This document shows positions 46,535-54,686 of a stretch of 64,000 bases of DNA, one piece after another. A program made the position numbers and the translations under genes. How positions within the stretch are numbered: position 1 is the stretch's first letter; the number at the start of each line of letters is the position of its first letter. The DNA comes from Mesolinea sp049657925 (GTDB taxonomy: Bacteria > Chloroflexota > Anaerolineae > Anaerolineales > Anaerolineaceae), in contig JBASOE010000042.1 of the NCBI GenBank assembly GCA_049657925.1, positions 30,234 through 94,233 of the forward strand. Reading direction: 5' to 3'. The notes below the pieces were generated by a model. It saw nothing but the letters and a program-made list of their open reading frames with translations, had not been told where the DNA came from and did no database searches.

Positions 46535-48208
46535 ATGCCTTCTGATACCCAGGTGATCTATTCCATGAGCCGGGTGGGGAAACTTTACCCACCCAACAAA
46601 CAAGTGTTGCGCGATATTTCGCTTGGCTTCTATTATGGAGCTAAAATCGGCGTGTTGGGCTTGAATGGCTCGGGAAAGTCGACCTTGCTGCGTATCATGG
46701 CGGGCATTGACGAAGACTACCAGGGCGAGATCGCCAAATCCAAAGGTTATACAGTTGGCATGCTCGAGCAGCAACCGGACTTGGACGAGAACAAAACGGT
46801 GATGGGGGTGATCAAGGAAGCGGTTCAACCGATTATTGACTTATTAGCCGAGTACGACACTGTCAATGAAGCCTTTGCCAACCCTGATGCTGATTTTGAT
46901 GTGTTGATTGAAAAACAGGCTAAGTTGCAGGAAAGACTTGAAAAAGTCGACGCTTGGAACCTCGATAGCAACCTGAAAATGGCCATGGGTGCGTTGAATT
47001 GTCCACCACCGGACGCACTGATCAACACACTATCTGGCGGAGAGCGCCGTCGTGTGGCATTGACCCGCCTGCTGTTGACCGAGCCGGACATCCTGCTCCT
47101 CGACGAACCCACCAACCATCTGGACGCCGAGTCAGTGGCCTGGCTTGAGCAGCATCTACAGCAGTACAAAGGCACAGTCATCGCCGTCACGCATGATCGT
47201 TACTTCCTCGACAATGTGGCTGGCTGGATTTTGGAACTCGACCGCGGCTATGGCATCCCCTGGCGGGGGAATTACTCGTCCTGGCTGGAACAGAAACAAG
47301 AAAGGCTGCGCGTAGAAGAAAAGAGCGAGTCCAAACGACAACGCACCTTGCAGAGGGAATTGGACTGGATACACCTGTCGCCCAAAGCACGCCAATCTAA
47401 AGGCCAGGCTCGGGTTACGGCTTACGAGAAGCTGCTGTCGCAGGAATATGAGAAGGAACGCAAGGACCTCGAAATCTACATTCCTTCCGGTCCCAGGTTG
47501 GGCAACTTGGTGATCGAAGTCGAAAACGTCTCCAAGGGTTTTGGTGCACGCAAACTGATTGAAGACCTGACCATTAGTGTTCCTCCCGGTTCGATTGTGG
47601 GGGTGATTGGTCCGAATGGGGCGGGAAAGTCGACATTGATCAAGATGATCGCGGGGTTGGAGAAACCGGATAAAGGTTCAGTCCGTCTGGGCGAGACGGT
47701 GAAACTCGGGTATGCCGATCAGAGCCGCACACTCGACCCGGATATGACGGTATTCCAGGCCATCACAGGCGGTGCGGATAATCTGCAGTTGGGAGATATG
47801 ATCGTCAACGGCAGAGCTTATTGTGCCTCATTTAACTTCACTGGTTCTGACCAGCAAAAAGAAATCAAGACCCTTTCAGGGGGCGAGAAAAACCGTGTGT
47901 TCCTGGCCAGGACACTGACTGTGGGGGCGAATGTGCTGCTTCTCGATGAGCCTACCAATGATCTGGACGTCAACACTTTGCGCGCGCTTGAGGAAGCACT
48001 TGAGAATTTTGCGGGTTGTGCGATTGTTGTCAGCCATGATCGTTGGTTCCTGGACCGTATCACGACGCACATTTTAGCGCTTGGTCATGAGGGTAAACCC
48101 CGACTTTCGCTCGGTAACTGGTCCGATTATGAAGCAGATCAGATCGCCCGATACGGGGAGAAATACCTCAACAATCGCGTTGGTTATCGTAGTCTGACCA
48201 GAAATTAG
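46535..48208 (+). CDS. ettA: ABC-F translational throttle protein EttA
   Basis: 557 residues from ATG 46535 behind ACGAGGA, the usual EttA length. It begins VIYSMSRVGKLYPPNKQVLRDISL, very close to the EttA signature. Two ABC ATPase units are present without TM helices: Walker A GLNGSGKST and GPNGAGKST, signatures LSGGERRRVALTRLLL and LSGGEKNRVFLARTL, and Walker B LLLDEPTNHLD and LLLDEPTNDLD. An inter-domain linker (P-site tRNA interaction motif) lies between them. EttA binds the ribosomal E site and couples translation to ATP/ADP levels. A strong bidirectional terminator follows. Confidence 0.93.
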   Translation: MPSDTQVIYSMSRVGKLYPPNKQVLRDISLGFYYGAKIGVLGLNGSGKSTLLRIMAGIDEDYQGEIAKSKGYTVGMLEQQPDLDENKTVMGVIKEAVQPIIDLLAEYDTVNEAFANPDADFDVLIEKQAKLQERLEKVDAWNLDSNLKMAMGALNCPPPDALINTLSGGERRRVALTRLLLTEPDILLLDEPTNHLDAESVAWLEQHLQQYKGTVIAVTHDRYFLDNVAGWILELDRGYGIPWRGNYSSWLEQKQERLRVEEKSESKRQRTLQRELDWIHLSPKARQSKGQARVTAYEKLLSQEYEKERKDLEIYIPSGPRLGNLVIEVENVSKGFGARKLIEDLTISVPPGSIVGVIGPNGAGKSTLIKMIAGLEKPDKGSVRLGETVKLGYADQSRTLDPDMTVFQAITGGADNLQLGDMIVNGRAYCASFNFTGSDQQKEIKTLSGGEKNRVFLARTLTVGANVLLLDEPTNDLDVNTLRALEEALENFAGCAIVVSHDRWFLDRITTHILALGHEGKPRLSLGNWSDYEADQIARYGEKYLNNRVGYRSLTRN

Positions 48209-48215
48209 TAATAAT

Positions 48216-48245
48216 AAAAGCCCCGAAAATATCTTCGGGGCTTTT
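48216..48245. terminator. Bidirectional terminator between ettA and cspA
   Basis: A 12-base perfect stem, AAAAGCCCCGAA (48216-48227) with TTCGGGGCTTTT (48234-48245), has a 6-base loop. The terminal A and T runs serve both directions. Confidence 0.93.
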
Positions 48246-48263
48246 GAATGTTTCAGGTAGTGC

Positions 48264-48479
48264 TTAGTCGAGGGGTTTTACATCCTGTGCCTGGGGGCCT
48301 TTTGCGCCCTGTGCAACGATAAACTCTACAGCCTGACCCTCTTTGAGGCTTTTGAAACCATCACCTAGGATTGCGCTGAAATGGACGAAGACGTCCTTTT
48401 CACCTGAATTACGGGCAATGAAACCATAACCCTTTTCGCCATTGAACCATTTGACGGTTCCAACTTCTCGTTCTGCCAT
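48264..48479 (-). CDS. cspA: Cold-shock domain protein
   Basis: 71 residues, a single cold-shock OB fold with both RNA-binding motifs (KWFNGEKGYGFIAR and DVFVHFSAI). It binds single-stranded RNA and DNA as an RNA chaperone. GGAGG lies 12 bases before the ATG. The promoter is ~104 bases upstream, leaving a long leader, as known for cold-shock mRNAs. It converges on ettA with a shared terminator. Confidence 0.95.
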   Translation of the reverse strand: MAEREVGTVKWFNGEKGYGFIARNSGEKDVFVHFSAILGDGFKSLKEGQAVEFIVAQGAKGPQAQDVKPLD

Positions 48480-48588
48480 TACTAATTAATCCTCCGTAAA
48501 CTAAAAAACTTAAATTGTGTCGTGTTTTGGGAATTTCTTGCTCGTAGGGTTTTCACTTTCAGGGTAAAGAACTTCCGTTAACAACTCT

Positions 48589-48617
48589 AATATACACCTA
48601 TTTTTCTATTTCGTCAA
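48589..48617 (-). promoter_or_regulatory. cspA promoter with ~104-base leader
   Basis: On the minus strand, TTGACG (48617-48612) and TATATT (48594-48589) are separated by exactly 17 bases. Transcription should start near 48583, giving a leader of about 104 bases before the ATG. Confidence 0.75.
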
Positions 48618-48663
48618 ACATTTTGCAAGATTGCAAGAGGTTTTTGGACGAATATTCAGAGAA

Positions 48664-48987
48664 TTATGGCAATTTGGTCTTTTTACCCTCAAAGAATTCT
48701 ACCAAACCGGCCAATATCAGCATAAAGGCCACACCTTCGCCCAGGTTCCCGACAAATGGAAGATTGTCAGGGATGAGTTCAAAAAATCCATAGGTAGGGT
48801 TAAGAATATAGAGAAGCCCCAGAACCGCCATTGAGAACACCAACCAGCGCGGCCAACCTTTGCTCGAAAGAGGCTCGATAATTTTGCGAGCAAAGTCAGA
48901 CAAACTTCCCATTTTGTTAGTTTGGTCTTGTTGGGACTCTGATTCAGGCGATGGTTCGCCGATGTCGATAATAGTTTTATTGCTCAG
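48664..48987 (-). CDS. DUF1232-like small membrane protein, possible CTG start
   Basis: 107 residues if begun at CTG 48987, which has an ideal GGAGG site 6 bases ahead. An alternative TTG at 49017 overlaps the GH4 gene and lacks a site. The sequence has a charged N-terminus, then two hydrophobic helices (~49-64 and 85-99) with ILNPTYGFFELIPDNLPFVGNLGEGVAFML between them. This resembles the DUF1232/YkvA pattern of a Pro-Asp-Ile-Pro-Asp loop, though degenerate. It follows the GH4 gene closely and may be cotranscribed. Function unknown. Confidence 0.6.
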   Translation of the reverse strand: MSNKTIIDIGEPSPESESQQDQTNKMGSLSDFARKIIEPLSSKGWPRWLVFSMAVLGLLYILNPTYGFFELIPDNLPFVGNLGEGVAFMLILAGLVEFFEGKKTKLP

Positions 48988-49007
48988 GATATTCCTCCGT
49001 AAGAATG

Positions 49008-50393
49008 CTAATCCCAAAATTGAGGCAGCCAGCGTTTGTTGACGGTGATAATGTTCTCGAACAGGTCTTCTGCCATGTCCAGGTCGTCAACCACCGGGTC
49101 GAGCAACAAACTTTGAACGCCCAGTTGTCTGTCACCTTGTACAATAGAGTCAACACATAATTGACTGGTCATAACTTCCCGTTGGAGCAGGGCAGTGATT
49201 CCTTTGGGAATATGGCCAATTACTTCGCCTTTGATTTTGCCATTGGCAAGAATTGCGGGAACTTCGACGATGGCATTCTGAGGCAAACCCTCGATTGAGT
49301 CAGTATTCGGAATGTTGGCCGCCTCCCAATAATAATCTTCACTGCCAAGCAAGCCCTCGATCACTTCCACAGCGCCTTCAGAATGGGGGTCTTCAAACAT
49401 CTCCATACTTTCATGATTGTCGATCAGTTCGGAGACATGTTCCCACTGGTAATCGCGGATGGCAGCCATGAGCTCCCAGTTATAAAGTGACAGGTCATAT
49501 TTCAGCCAGGGCTGCGTACGGTGGTTGCTCATCCATGGCAGATACTCATCGAGATGTTCATCTCCTGGGATGGGGAACAGTCCAAATTGAGTGAATATCT
49601 TTTGAGTGAGCGGCTCAAAACTTGGATTGAGAAATTTCCAGGCTTCGCGGAAAATCGGATAAAGGTCTTTGCCAGTCTGACGATCGGTCAACTCAACCAA
49701 CCAGCTGAAGTGGTTGAGCCCGGCTGCCTTGATCTTGAATCGTTCGAGACCCAGTGAAGCCATCTGAGATGAAGCCACATGGTTGGTCGGGTCGGCATGT
49801 GTGCTGACAAAATCCTCGCCCGAGTCGAATCCGTAGATGGGCGCTAATGCTTTGGCGATCATGGCGTAGCCCATGGCCAGTTGATGACATAGGCCAACGG
49901 TTTTGATGCAGGTATATTCGTTCAGCAGATAACACAGGCGGTGCATCGGATTGGTGAAGTTAATGAACCAGGCATCCGGGCAAGCCGCTTCCATATCCCG
50001 GGCGATACCCAGCACAGTATTAACGTTGCGAGCGGTATGAGCAAAACCACCGGGACCACCGTTTTCACTATAAGGTTGGCGGACGCCATACTTGGTGGTC
50101 AGTTCGTAATCCTGTTGCCAGAGTGCTTCCCGAGGTTGGATTTCCAAAGAACTGATGACAAAATCTGTGCCTTTTAAAGCGGGCTTGTGGCTGGAATGGC
50201 TTGAGATGTGTTTCCGGCAGTCCCAGGCTTCATTAAGCCAAATTGCTAAATTGGTGATCAGATCCAGGGATTCCTGATTTGTGTCGACCAAGGCAATTTC
50301 GGCATCGTTGAGTTTTTCAGATTTAAGCAGAGTAATCAGAGTGCTCAGTCCGAATGAGTAACTGCCCGCACCGATGCAAGTGATCTTGGTCAT
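49008..50393 (-). CDS. Glycoside hydrolase family 4, CHx branch (alpha-glycosidase-like)
   Basis: 461 residues from ATG 50393, one base after the Nfn stop. The NAD loop is ITCIGAGSYSFGLSTL, and the metal-binding Cys-His is C169-H170 followed by Gln (GLCHQLAMGYAM). CHx motifs mark the non-phosphorylated-substrate branch (alpha-glucosidase CHE, alpha-galactosidase CHS, alpha-galacturonidase CHN types). CHQ is not one of the common ones, so substrate choice is open. AAGLNHFSW follows as the family motif. This is a different GH4 subgroup from the gene at 42.5 kb. Confidence 0.85.
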   Translation of the reverse strand: MTKITCIGAGSYSFGLSTLITLLKSEKLNDAEIALVDTNQESLDLITNLAIWLNEAWDCRKHISSHSSHKPALKGTDFVISSLEIQPREALWQQDYELTTKYGVRQPYSENGGPGGFAHTARNVNTVLGIARDMEAACPDAWFINFTNPMHRLCYLLNEYTCIKTVGLCHQLAMGYAMIAKALAPIYGFDSGEDFVSTHADPTNHVASSQMASLGLERFKIKAAGLNHFSWLVELTDRQTGKDLYPIFREAWKFLNPSFEPLTQKIFTQFGLFPIPGDEHLDEYLPWMSNHRTQPWLKYDLSLYNWELMAAIRDYQWEHVSELIDNHESMEMFEDPHSEGAVEVIEGLLGSEDYYWEAANIPNTDSIEGLPQNAIVEVPAILANGKIKGEVIGHIPKGITALLQREVMTSQLCVDSIVQGDRQLGVQSLLLDPVVDDLDMAEDLFENIITVNKRWLPQFWD

Positions 50394-50394
50394 A

Positions 50395-52698
50395 TCAATT
50401 ATCCGATCCAGTTTTTTTATTGAGGAATGCAAGCATCGCAGCCGCGGCTTTGCGGCCTGCGCCCATAGCCAGGATAACTGTAGCGCCGCCTGTGACAATG
50501 TCTCCGCCCGCGAACACACCGGCCATGGAGGTCTCCATCGTTTCTGGGTTGACCTGAATATGACCGTACTTATCGACATTGAGTAAGGGTGTGTTTTTGC
50601 TGATGATCGGGTTTGACCCGTTACCAATAGCGATGATTGCCGCATCGATGGGCATAAAGTAATCAGAGTCAGCCAGAGGTATCGGTCTTCGGCGTCCACT
50701 CGAATCCGCTTCACCCAGTTCCATCCTGAGTAAACTGACACCGGTGATGCGACCCATCTCGTCTCCTACGAAGGATGTGGGGTTGCGCAAATAATCAAAC
50801 CTTACGCCTTCCGCTTTGGCGTGGGCTATCTCCTGCACACGACCGGGCATTTCTACTTCGCTGCGGCGATAAATGATCGAAACCTCAGCAGCTCCCAAAC
50901 GAATTGCCACGCGTGCGGAGTCAAGCGCAGTGTTCCCTCCGCCAAAGACACCTACACGTTTCTTGAACATGTTCAGCACGGGGGTGTCGACTTTGGGGTA
51001 TTGATAGGCTTTCATCAGGTTGACGCGGGTCAGAAATTCGTTGGCTGAGTAGATGCCAACCAGTGACTCCCCTGGCAGATTCAGGAAATTCGGCAGACCT
51101 GCTCCTGAACCGATGAAAAGTGCTTCAAAACCTTCAGCCCCAAGTAAATCATCAATGGAGTAGGTAGCGCCGATCAGAGTGTTTGGCACAAACTTGACAC
51201 CTTGACTGACCAATGCATTGACCTCGTTGCTGACGATGGCTTTTGGAAGACGGAACTCTGGAATGCCATAGCGCAGTACGCCACCAAATTCGTGAAAGGC
51301 CTCAAAGACAGTCACATCGCAGCCAGCTTTCGCCAGATCGCTTGCGCAACTCAACGAGGCAGGGCCTGAGCCTACCAGTGCCACCTTGTGACGAATGGCT
51401 GGATGAGCGGGTTTGGTTTGGATCTTTTCGTTTTCTGCGTAAAAGTCTGACACAAAACGTTCCAGAGCTCCCACGTTAACCGGATTGCCCTTGCGGTTGA
51501 GGATGCAAGCGCCTTCACACTGGTCAGATTGAGGGCAAACCCTGCCACATACCCTTGGGAGGGCGTTATCTTCTTTGATCTTCCTGCCAGCTTCAACCAG
51601 GTCACCAGCAAGCAGCAATTGGATAAATTGGGGGATCTGAACAGAAACCGGGCAACCCTGCACACACCTGGGACGCGAACAATTAATGCAACGAGCAGCT
51701 TCTTGCCTGGCCATTTCGAGATCGTAACCCATGGTGACTTCGCTAAAGTTGACGACGCGCTCAGAAACTGACCTCTCCGGGAGCTCAAGCCTGACCCCCA
51801 GATGCTCTTCTTGAGCTACTTCGGGTTCGTGCTCCAGGATCTCTTGAACCTGTGTATCGATGCGGCAATCCTCAGGGTGGTTATAGGTGCGGTTGCGCTG
51901 TATGATCGTGTCAAAATCGACCAGGTGGCCATCAAACTCGGGTCCTTCCACGCATGTAAAACGCACCTTATCGCCCACTTGCACCCGACAACCCCCGCAC
52001 ATACCGGTGCCATCGATCATGATGGTGTTCAGACTAACTGTTGTCGGTATCGCGTAGGGTCGGGTGACTTCACTTATCGCTTTCATCATCGGCAACGGTC
52101 CTACAGCGAGCACGTAGTCAAAGTGTTTTCCGAGATCTATCAATTGTTGAAGTTGGGTGGTTACGAGACCATGCATTCCGTAAGAGCCATCGTCGGTCGT
52201 ATAGTAAGTTTCGTCACTGACCTGATCTATCTCGTCTTTGAGGATAATCAAGTCTTTGTTTCGTGCTCCAACAATGCATGTAACATGATTGCCAGCTTGT
52301 TTTAAAGCCTTGGCGACAGGGAAGGCTACGGCTGCTCCTAAACCCCCACCGATCATGGCTACGTTGCCGAAATTCTTGACCTCTGACGGATTGCCGAGTG
52401 GTCCGAAAACATCGTGGATCACTTCTCCCTCGGTCATGTTATTCAGCAATTGGGTACTCTTGCCGACACCCTGGACAACGAGGGTGATCACTCCGCTGCG
52501 CGCGTTCTGATCGACGATGGTCAGAGGAATACGTTCGCCATTGTCTGAGAGTCGAAGGATGATAAATTGGCCTGGTTTCGACTTTGCAGCAATTTGCGGA
52601 GCATATACTTGAAACTTGATGATTTTGTCAGCCAATTCTTGCCTCGAGACGATGGAACCATTCAAGCGGGTCGAAGTCGCGGCGTGTGAATTGATCAT
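50395..52698 (-). CDS. Single-chain NfnAB/SudBA-type FAD-FeS oxidoreductase
   Basis: 767 residues. Residues 1-~290 are a ferredoxin-NADP reductase/PyrK-like unit with RIPLTIVD, GGGLGAAVAFPVAKAL and a [2Fe-2S] site holding only three cysteines (234, 237, 249) in DGTGMCGGC...FTC. NfnA uses three Cys and one Asp, whereas PyrK uses four Cys, so Nfn is favoured. Residues ~300-767 are a GltD-like unit with eight [4Fe-4S] cysteines (337, 340, 345, 349; 384, 388, 394, 398) and two dinucleotide folds. Nfn couples NADPH to NADH and ferredoxin by electron bifurcation; the separate glutamate synthase large subunit is not nearby. Confidence 0.82.
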   Translation of the reverse strand: MINSHAATSTRLNGSIVSRQELADKIIKFQVYAPQIAAKSKPGQFIILRLSDNGERIPLTIVDQNARSGVITLVVQGVGKSTQLLNNMTEGEVIHDVFGPLGNPSEVKNFGNVAMIGGGLGAAVAFPVAKALKQAGNHVTCIVGARNKDLIILKDEIDQVSDETYYTTDDGSYGMHGLVTTQLQQLIDLGKHFDYVLAVGPLPMMKAISEVTRPYAIPTTVSLNTIMIDGTGMCGGCRVQVGDKVRFTCVEGPEFDGHLVDFDTIIQRNRTYNHPEDCRIDTQVQEILEHEPEVAQEEHLGVRLELPERSVSERVVNFSEVTMGYDLEMARQEAARCINCSRPRCVQGCPVSVQIPQFIQLLLAGDLVEAGRKIKEDNALPRVCGRVCPQSDQCEGACILNRKGNPVNVGALERFVSDFYAENEKIQTKPAHPAIRHKVALVGSGPASLSCASDLAKAGCDVTVFEAFHEFGGVLRYGIPEFRLPKAIVSNEVNALVSQGVKFVPNTLIGATYSIDDLLGAEGFEALFIGSGAGLPNFLNLPGESLVGIYSANEFLTRVNLMKAYQYPKVDTPVLNMFKKRVGVFGGGNTALDSARVAIRLGAAEVSIIYRRSEVEMPGRVQEIAHAKAEGVRFDYLRNPTSFVGDEMGRITGVSLLRMELGEADSSGRRRPIPLADSDYFMPIDAAIIAIGNGSNPIISKNTPLLNVDKYGHIQVNPETMETSMAGVFAGGDIVTGGATVILAMGAGRKAAAAMLAFLNKKTGSDN

Positions 52699-52746
52699 TA
52701 AAGACTCCTCGGGAAGATTTGAATATTTGATTTTATTTTGTTTATC

Positions 52747-53649
52747 TTAGGGTTGCAAGATATCAAAGCACCAATAAAGTAGCTGGTTTTTCTTGGGGTC
52801 GAGTGTATGCACGATACAATAGCGGCCTGGTTTGAGGGAGTCACGAGGATGCAAAATTGTGCTTCTCTGTTCAGCGGGTGTCACCAGGAAAGGAACTTCC
52901 TTGTCTTCACTATCGATGAATTTGATGCTTTCAATCGAAACCATGTTGTCAAATAAGACCACTTCTGGTTGATCAAGGCTAATTTTTGGAATACCCTGGT
53001 TGTCATTTGGCTTGCCAAGGATCATCTTAAGCTCTTCGTAATTTTCACCGATCTTAAGATAGATTCCTTCAGTTGGAGGAAGAACGCTTAATATTGGGGT
53101 TGGTTTCTGAAGAAATGGTAAATTGACATTGAGCAAGGTTTTTCCAACCAAGACGCCAATTACCACGAATACCGTCAGGGTTAATCCATAGAGCAAAATA
53201 TCAAGCCAAGCCCTGTGTGGTTTGGTGACAGGTGCAGGGGTAGGTGAAAACTCCGGTTTTTCGAGTTGTGGGCTTGGACGAACTGCCTCGGCCTGAACAC
53301 CGGCATTGATTGCTGCAGCAGCTTGGGATGGAGTAAGGGAATCAGGGGTTTTAAAGATCCCAATTGGGCGAGTGTAATCGGAAAGCTTTTCACCTGCCTT
53401 TGGTGGGATGTATTTCTTGCGCTGAATGAAGGCTAAACCGCGTTGAGCAGGTCGGTTTTCCGGATCAATTTCCAGTGCTTTTTTAAGGAATACGGTTTGT
53501 TTGTCTTCATCGTCAATGATGGCAGATAACCAGACCCAGACGTTTGCATTTTCAGGTTCCTCAACGATCGCATCTTTTAGATGGGCAAGCGCTTCTTCCA
53601 TCATGCCGGCTTTGGCTGAATCGATTCCTTTTTGCAAAGCAGATGTCAT
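52747..53649 (-). CDS. TPR protein with one TM helix
   Basis: 300 residues. The N-terminal ~85 residues hold two tetratricopeptide-like units (LQKGIDSAKAGMMEEALAHLKDAIVEEPENANVWVWLS and FLKKALEIDPENRPAQRGL). A Pro-rich linker, one TM helix (~148-170: LDILLYGLTLTVFVVIGVLVG) and a C-terminal extracytoplasmic domain of ~115 residues (KIGENYEELKMILGKPND...) follow. TPR units probably recruit partners at the membrane. No named family is recognised. It is upstream of the Nfn gene by 48 bases and reads from a TTGACA-like -35 near 53750. Confidence 0.7.
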   Translation of the reverse strand: MTSALQKGIDSAKAGMMEEALAHLKDAIVEEPENANVWVWLSAIIDDEDKQTVFLKKALEIDPENRPAQRGLAFIQRKKYIPPKAGEKLSDYTRPIGIFKTPDSLTPSQAAAAINAGVQAEAVRPSPQLEKPEFSPTPAPVTKPHRAWLDILLYGLTLTVFVVIGVLVGKTLLNVNLPFLQKPTPILSVLPPTEGIYLKIGENYEELKMILGKPNDNQGIPKISLDQPEVVLFDNMVSIESIKFIDSEDKEVPFLVTPAEQRSTILHPRDSLKPGRYCIVHTLDPKKNQLLYWCFDILQP

Positions 53650-53757
53650 TAGTATTCTCCGTGATTACAATCGTGCAATCTTCGTACCAAATTTTACCAT
53701 GAGGGATTCCAACCTACACAGAATTAGATACAATTATTCAAGTAGAGAATGTCAATT

Positions 53758-53783
53758 AGCATATTTCCTTAGCATATTTCCTT
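53758..53783 (+). repeat. Tandem 13-base duplication at tRNA promoter
   Basis: AGCATATTTCCTT occurs twice head to tail, at 53758-53770 and 53771-53783. The second copy runs into the -35 box of the tRNA-Pro(GGG) promoter. Confidence 0.85.
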
Positions 53784-53810
53784 GCGATTTTTTCTTTGGG
53801 CAAGTATAAT
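53782..53810 (+). promoter_or_regulatory. tRNA-Pro(GGG) promoter
   Basis: TTGCGA (53782-53787) and TATAAT (53805-53810) are separated by 17 bases. The mature tRNA starts 18 bases after the -10. Confidence 0.75.
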
Positions 53811-53827
53811 GTCGTTCTCATTCAAAT

Positions 53828-53902
53828 CGGGGCGTGGCGCAGTCCGGCTAGCGTGCTTGCATGGGGTGCAAGAGGTCGAAGGTTCAAATCCTTTCGCCCC
53901 GA
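53828..53902 (+). tRNA. tRNA-Pro (anticodon GGG)
   Basis: A complete cloverleaf. The acceptor arm CGGGGCG pairs with CGCCCCG. The anticodon arm CTTGC-ATGGGGT-GCAAG places GGG at 53863-53865. The T-arm GAAGG-TTCAAAT-CCTTT is intact and the discriminator is A. CCA is not encoded. It reads CCC and CCU codons and complements the CGG tRNA 11 kb away. Confidence 0.95.
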
Positions 53903-53910
53903 CACAATAA

Positions 53911-53940
53911 AAACGACAGGTCAACTGGCCTGTCGTTTGA
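53911..53940. terminator. Bidirectional terminator between tRNA-Pro(GGG) and methyltransferase
   Basis: AAACGACAGG (53911-53920) pairs perfectly with CCTGTCGTTT (53929-53938) around an 8-base loop. T-runs lie at both ends. Confidence 0.85.
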
Positions 53941-53945
53941 GTTTG

Positions 53946-54686
53946 TTACACGATACCGTAAGCATAGAAAGTAGGGATGAAGACGGTAGCTTCTCCTGAG
54001 AGCCAGCTCGCTTTAGCTCTCTCTTTGAGTGAAAGAATTTCCTCAACGGGAACAAAGCCTCCAAGATCCCACGCAATCACGTTCCATTCTGCATCAAACT
54101 CATCTTCGCTCGGTTTACGCCATTCACCTGCCAGCAGACCAAGTTTGACGTCATCAAGACCAGATTGGCGAAAAAGATGGCCCAGTTTACGGCCCAATTT
54201 CAGATCAATACCCTGGAAATTAAGCGAATTATTCTGAAGATGCCCTATGTAATCAAATACTTCAGGGAAGTCGATCCGGGAAGCATAATCAGGTTCTGCA
54301 AAGGCAATCACCGCTCCACCTTTGCGTGTTACACGCACCATTTCTTTCAGGATCGCCAATGGATCAGCAGCCCACAAGAGCAGGTAATGGCAGACAGAAA
54401 AGTTAAACGCGTGACTGGTAATGGGGATGTTAACACCATCCGCACACACGCCAGACAGGTCATCTATCTGGGTCTGGGCAAAGACCATGCGTTCGAGGTC
54501 AATGTCCAGAGCAAAAGTTCTGGTTTGCATGGATCGAAAATCCTGAATGAGCGCTCCAGTACCGCTTCCTACCTCGAGCAGTGTGTTACCGGATTGAACA
54601 CTTAGTTTGTTTAACAAGAAACTGCGCAGGTTCCTGGTCCAATTAGCCTGCAACAGATAGCGGTCATGCCAGTCGGGTAGTTTCAT
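53946..54686 (-). CDS. SAM methyltransferase, last gene of the radical SAM cassette
   Basis: 246 residues. Motif I is LLEVGSGTGALIQDFRS, the acidic loop is FALDIDLERMVFAQTQ, and the motif II/III region is FNFSVCHYLLLWAADPLAILKEMVRVTRKGGAVIAFAEPDYASR. The ATG overlaps the stop of the degenerate radical SAM gene by 4 bases (ATGA), so translation is coupled and a shared pathway is likely. It might methylate the modified product or a partner; no substrate can be read. It belongs to the general class I group (type 11/25). Confidence 0.8.
   Translation of the reverse strand: MKLPDWHDRYLLQANWTRNLRSFLLNKLSVQSGNTLLEVGSGTGALIQDFRSMQTRTFALDIDLERMVFAQTQIDDLSGVCADGVNIPITSHAFNFSVCHYLLLWAADPLAILKEMVRVTRKGGAVIAFAEPDYASRIDFPEVFDYIGHLQNNSLNFQGIDLKLGRKLGHLFRQSGLDDVKLGLLAGEWRKPSEDEFDAEWNVIAWDLGGFVPVEEILSLKERAKASWLSGEATVFIPTFYAYGIV

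Noticed and set aside
53796..53999. Open frame across the tRNA-Pro(GGG) gene
   Set aside because: It overlaps a complete tRNA and its terminator and has no ribosome site.
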